From an uncultured Myxococcales bacterium (GTDB taxonomy: Bacteria; Myxococcota_A; Bradymonadia; UBA7976; UBA1532): a stretch of 7,102 nucleotides of DNA. The translations under genes were made by a program, and so were the position numbers. This document shows positions 6,057 through 7,102 of this stretch, piece after piece. The notes below the pieces were generated by a model. It had not been told where the DNA came from. It was given only the letters and a program-made list of their open reading frames with translations, and searched no databases. Numbering within the stretch: the stretch's first letter is position 1; each line of letters opens with the position of its first letter. Where the stretch lies: assembly GCA_937896275.1 (NCBI GenBank), contig CALBMW010000387.1, positions 1 through 7,102 of the forward strand, written 5' to 3'.

Positions 6057-7102
6057 GCCGTACCCACAGCCCGAGCCGCAGCGCTGCCCTGACCGCCTCC
6101 CTGCTGATGATCGCCGCGGCCCTGCCTGCGTGCGGATCGGCCCCCAAGCCGGCGGAGCTGGTCTCCTTCGAGCAGATGCGCATGGGCGACTACGCGCAGA
6201 CCGTGCAGGAGCGAAACCCCGAACTCTACGTCGAGTCGCAGAAGTACTACCGCAACGCCCTCGAGTCGCACGACGACGGCGACGAGGAGCGCACCCTGCA
6301 CGCCACGCGGCTCGCGACGATGACCTGGCGGAGCGCGGTGGCGCTGAGCCAGACAAAGGACGCCGAGGACTCGCTTCGCGCCGCGACGTCGCGCCGCGCC
6401 AGGGCGGAGGAGGCGCTCGCCGACGCCGACCAGCGGAGGCGCTCCGCCGAGGACGCGATCGGTCGGCAGCGGCGCATCCTCGACATGCAGGGCCAGCTCA
6501 ACGCGGCCGAGCAGCGGGCCGCCACCGAGCGCACCGTGGCCGACGCCAAGGCCAAGGTCGAGGAGGCCGCGGGGAAGGTGAAGACCGCCGTGACGATGGG
6601 CGCCGCGACCCACGCCCCCGGCCCCCTCAACAAGGCGCAGGCCTCGCTCAAGATGGCCTTCGACGCCTTCACCGCCGCCAAGTATCCGGAGGCGTCGCGG
6701 GTCGCGGCCATCGCGTCCGAGGACGCCGCGATGGCGATCGCGGCGGCACAACCGTTCTACGAGGCCGACGAGCAGCGCAAGGCCATCGACCTGGAGCTCA
6801 AGGCGATGCTCGAGGGCACCGCCGACGTACCGGGCGCCGACGCGCGGGTGGAGCGGCGGGGCCTCGTCGTATCGCTGCGCAGCCTGTTCGCGGCGGGCAA
6901 GTCCAGCATCGACCTGGGCCTGGCGGCGCCCCTGCGGCAGCTCGCCGCCATGCAGCGCAAGCACCCCGCTTTTCGGCTGATCGTCGAGGGCCACACCGAC
7001 AACCGCGGCGGCGCCAAGCGCAACCTGAAGCTGAGCGAGGGGCGCGCCGAGGCGGTCGGGAATTACCTCGCGGGCGAGGGCGTGCGGAACGACCAGATCG
7101 TG
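6053..7102 (+). CDS. OmpA-family lipoprotein with DUF4398-like helical region (3' partial)
   Basis: The frame stays open from GTG 6053 to the window end, giving 350 visible residues. The signal peptide ends in the lipobox LPAC with lipidated C27, so the protein is probably an outer-membrane lipoprotein. Residues about 35-100 form a helical region similar in style to DUF4398 lipoproteins (VQERNPELYVESQKYYRNAL). Residues about 103-178 form a long Ala/Glu/Arg coiled coil, followed by a further helical segment to about 255. From about 262 an OmpA C-terminal domain begins: VVSLRSLFAAGKSSI, then EGHTDNRG with D316 and NLKLSEGRAEAV with R331. D316 and R331 are 15 residues apart, as in the diaminopimelate-binding Asp/Arg pair of OmpA, so non-covalent peptidoglycan binding is expected. 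The domain's last residues are beyond the window. The start overlaps the preceding stop by 4 bases. Confidence 0.92.
   Translation, partial: MSRTHSPSRSAALTASLLMIAAALPACGSAPKPAELVSFEQMRMGDYAQTVQERNPELYVESQKYYRNALESHDDGDEERTLHATRLATMTWRSAVALSQTKDAEDSLRAATSRRARAEEALADADQRRRSAEDAIGRQRRILDMQGQLNAAEQRAATERTVADAKAKVEEAAGKVKTAVTMGAATHAPGPLNKAQASLKMAFDAFTAAKYPEASRVAAIASEDAAMAIAAAQPFYEADEQRKAIDLELKAMLEGTADVPGADARVERRGLVVSLRSLFAAGKSSIDLGLAAPLRQLAAMQRKHPAFRLIVEGHTDNRGGAKRNLKLSEGRAEAVGNYLAGEGVRNDQIV

Noticed and set aside
6002..6994. 330-codon open frame on the - strand
   Set aside because: It lies antisense to the OmpA lipoprotein, whose lipobox and OmpA motifs are clear, and its translation is compositionally biased without motifs.

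Overview
The window is very GC-rich DNA, and every gene prefers codons ending in G or C. It carries a Hanks-type kinase whose catalytic loop reads HRDFSPSN, several lipoproteins, and a DUF4398-like/OmpA envelope protein. Together these suggest a Gram-negative bacterium of the Myxococcota (former Deltaproteobacteria). This placement is inferred from gene style; no rRNA or marker gene is present.

Layout. (1) Positions 1-1287, + strand: the 3' part of a calcineurin-like metallophosphoesterase with hydrophobic membrane segments inserted between its metal-binding motifs. Its start lies upstream of the window. (2) Positions 1289-1371: a perfect 30-bp inverted repeat, AT-rich in a GC-rich background, with a nested palindrome in each arm. 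It starts one base after the phosphoesterase stop and lies between convergent genes. (3) Positions 1450-2700, - strand: a soluble Ser/Thr protein kinase. (4) Positions 2701-2821: a divergent regulatory region with a 12-bp direct repeat. (5) Positions 2822-7102, + strand: a probable four-gene operon encoding a DsbD-N-like lipoprotein, a long PrkA-family AAA+ protein (TTG start), a small exported coiled-coil protein, and an OmpA-type lipoprotein that runs off the window end. The last two genes overlap by 4 bases.

How the genes may work together. The + strand cluster puts a cytoplasmic PrkA-type ATPase between envelope proteins: a lipoprotein with a CX4C pair, an exported helical protein, and a lipoprotein with a peptidoglycan-binding OmpA domain. 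The best-known PrkA operons (E. coli yeaG) instead carry a VWA protein (YeaH), with SpoVR elsewhere. The divergent Ser/Thr kinase shares the upstream region and could be a regulatory partner. A functional link between PrkA signalling and the envelope is an inference from gene order only. The most unusual non-coding item is the 83-bp nested inverted repeat.
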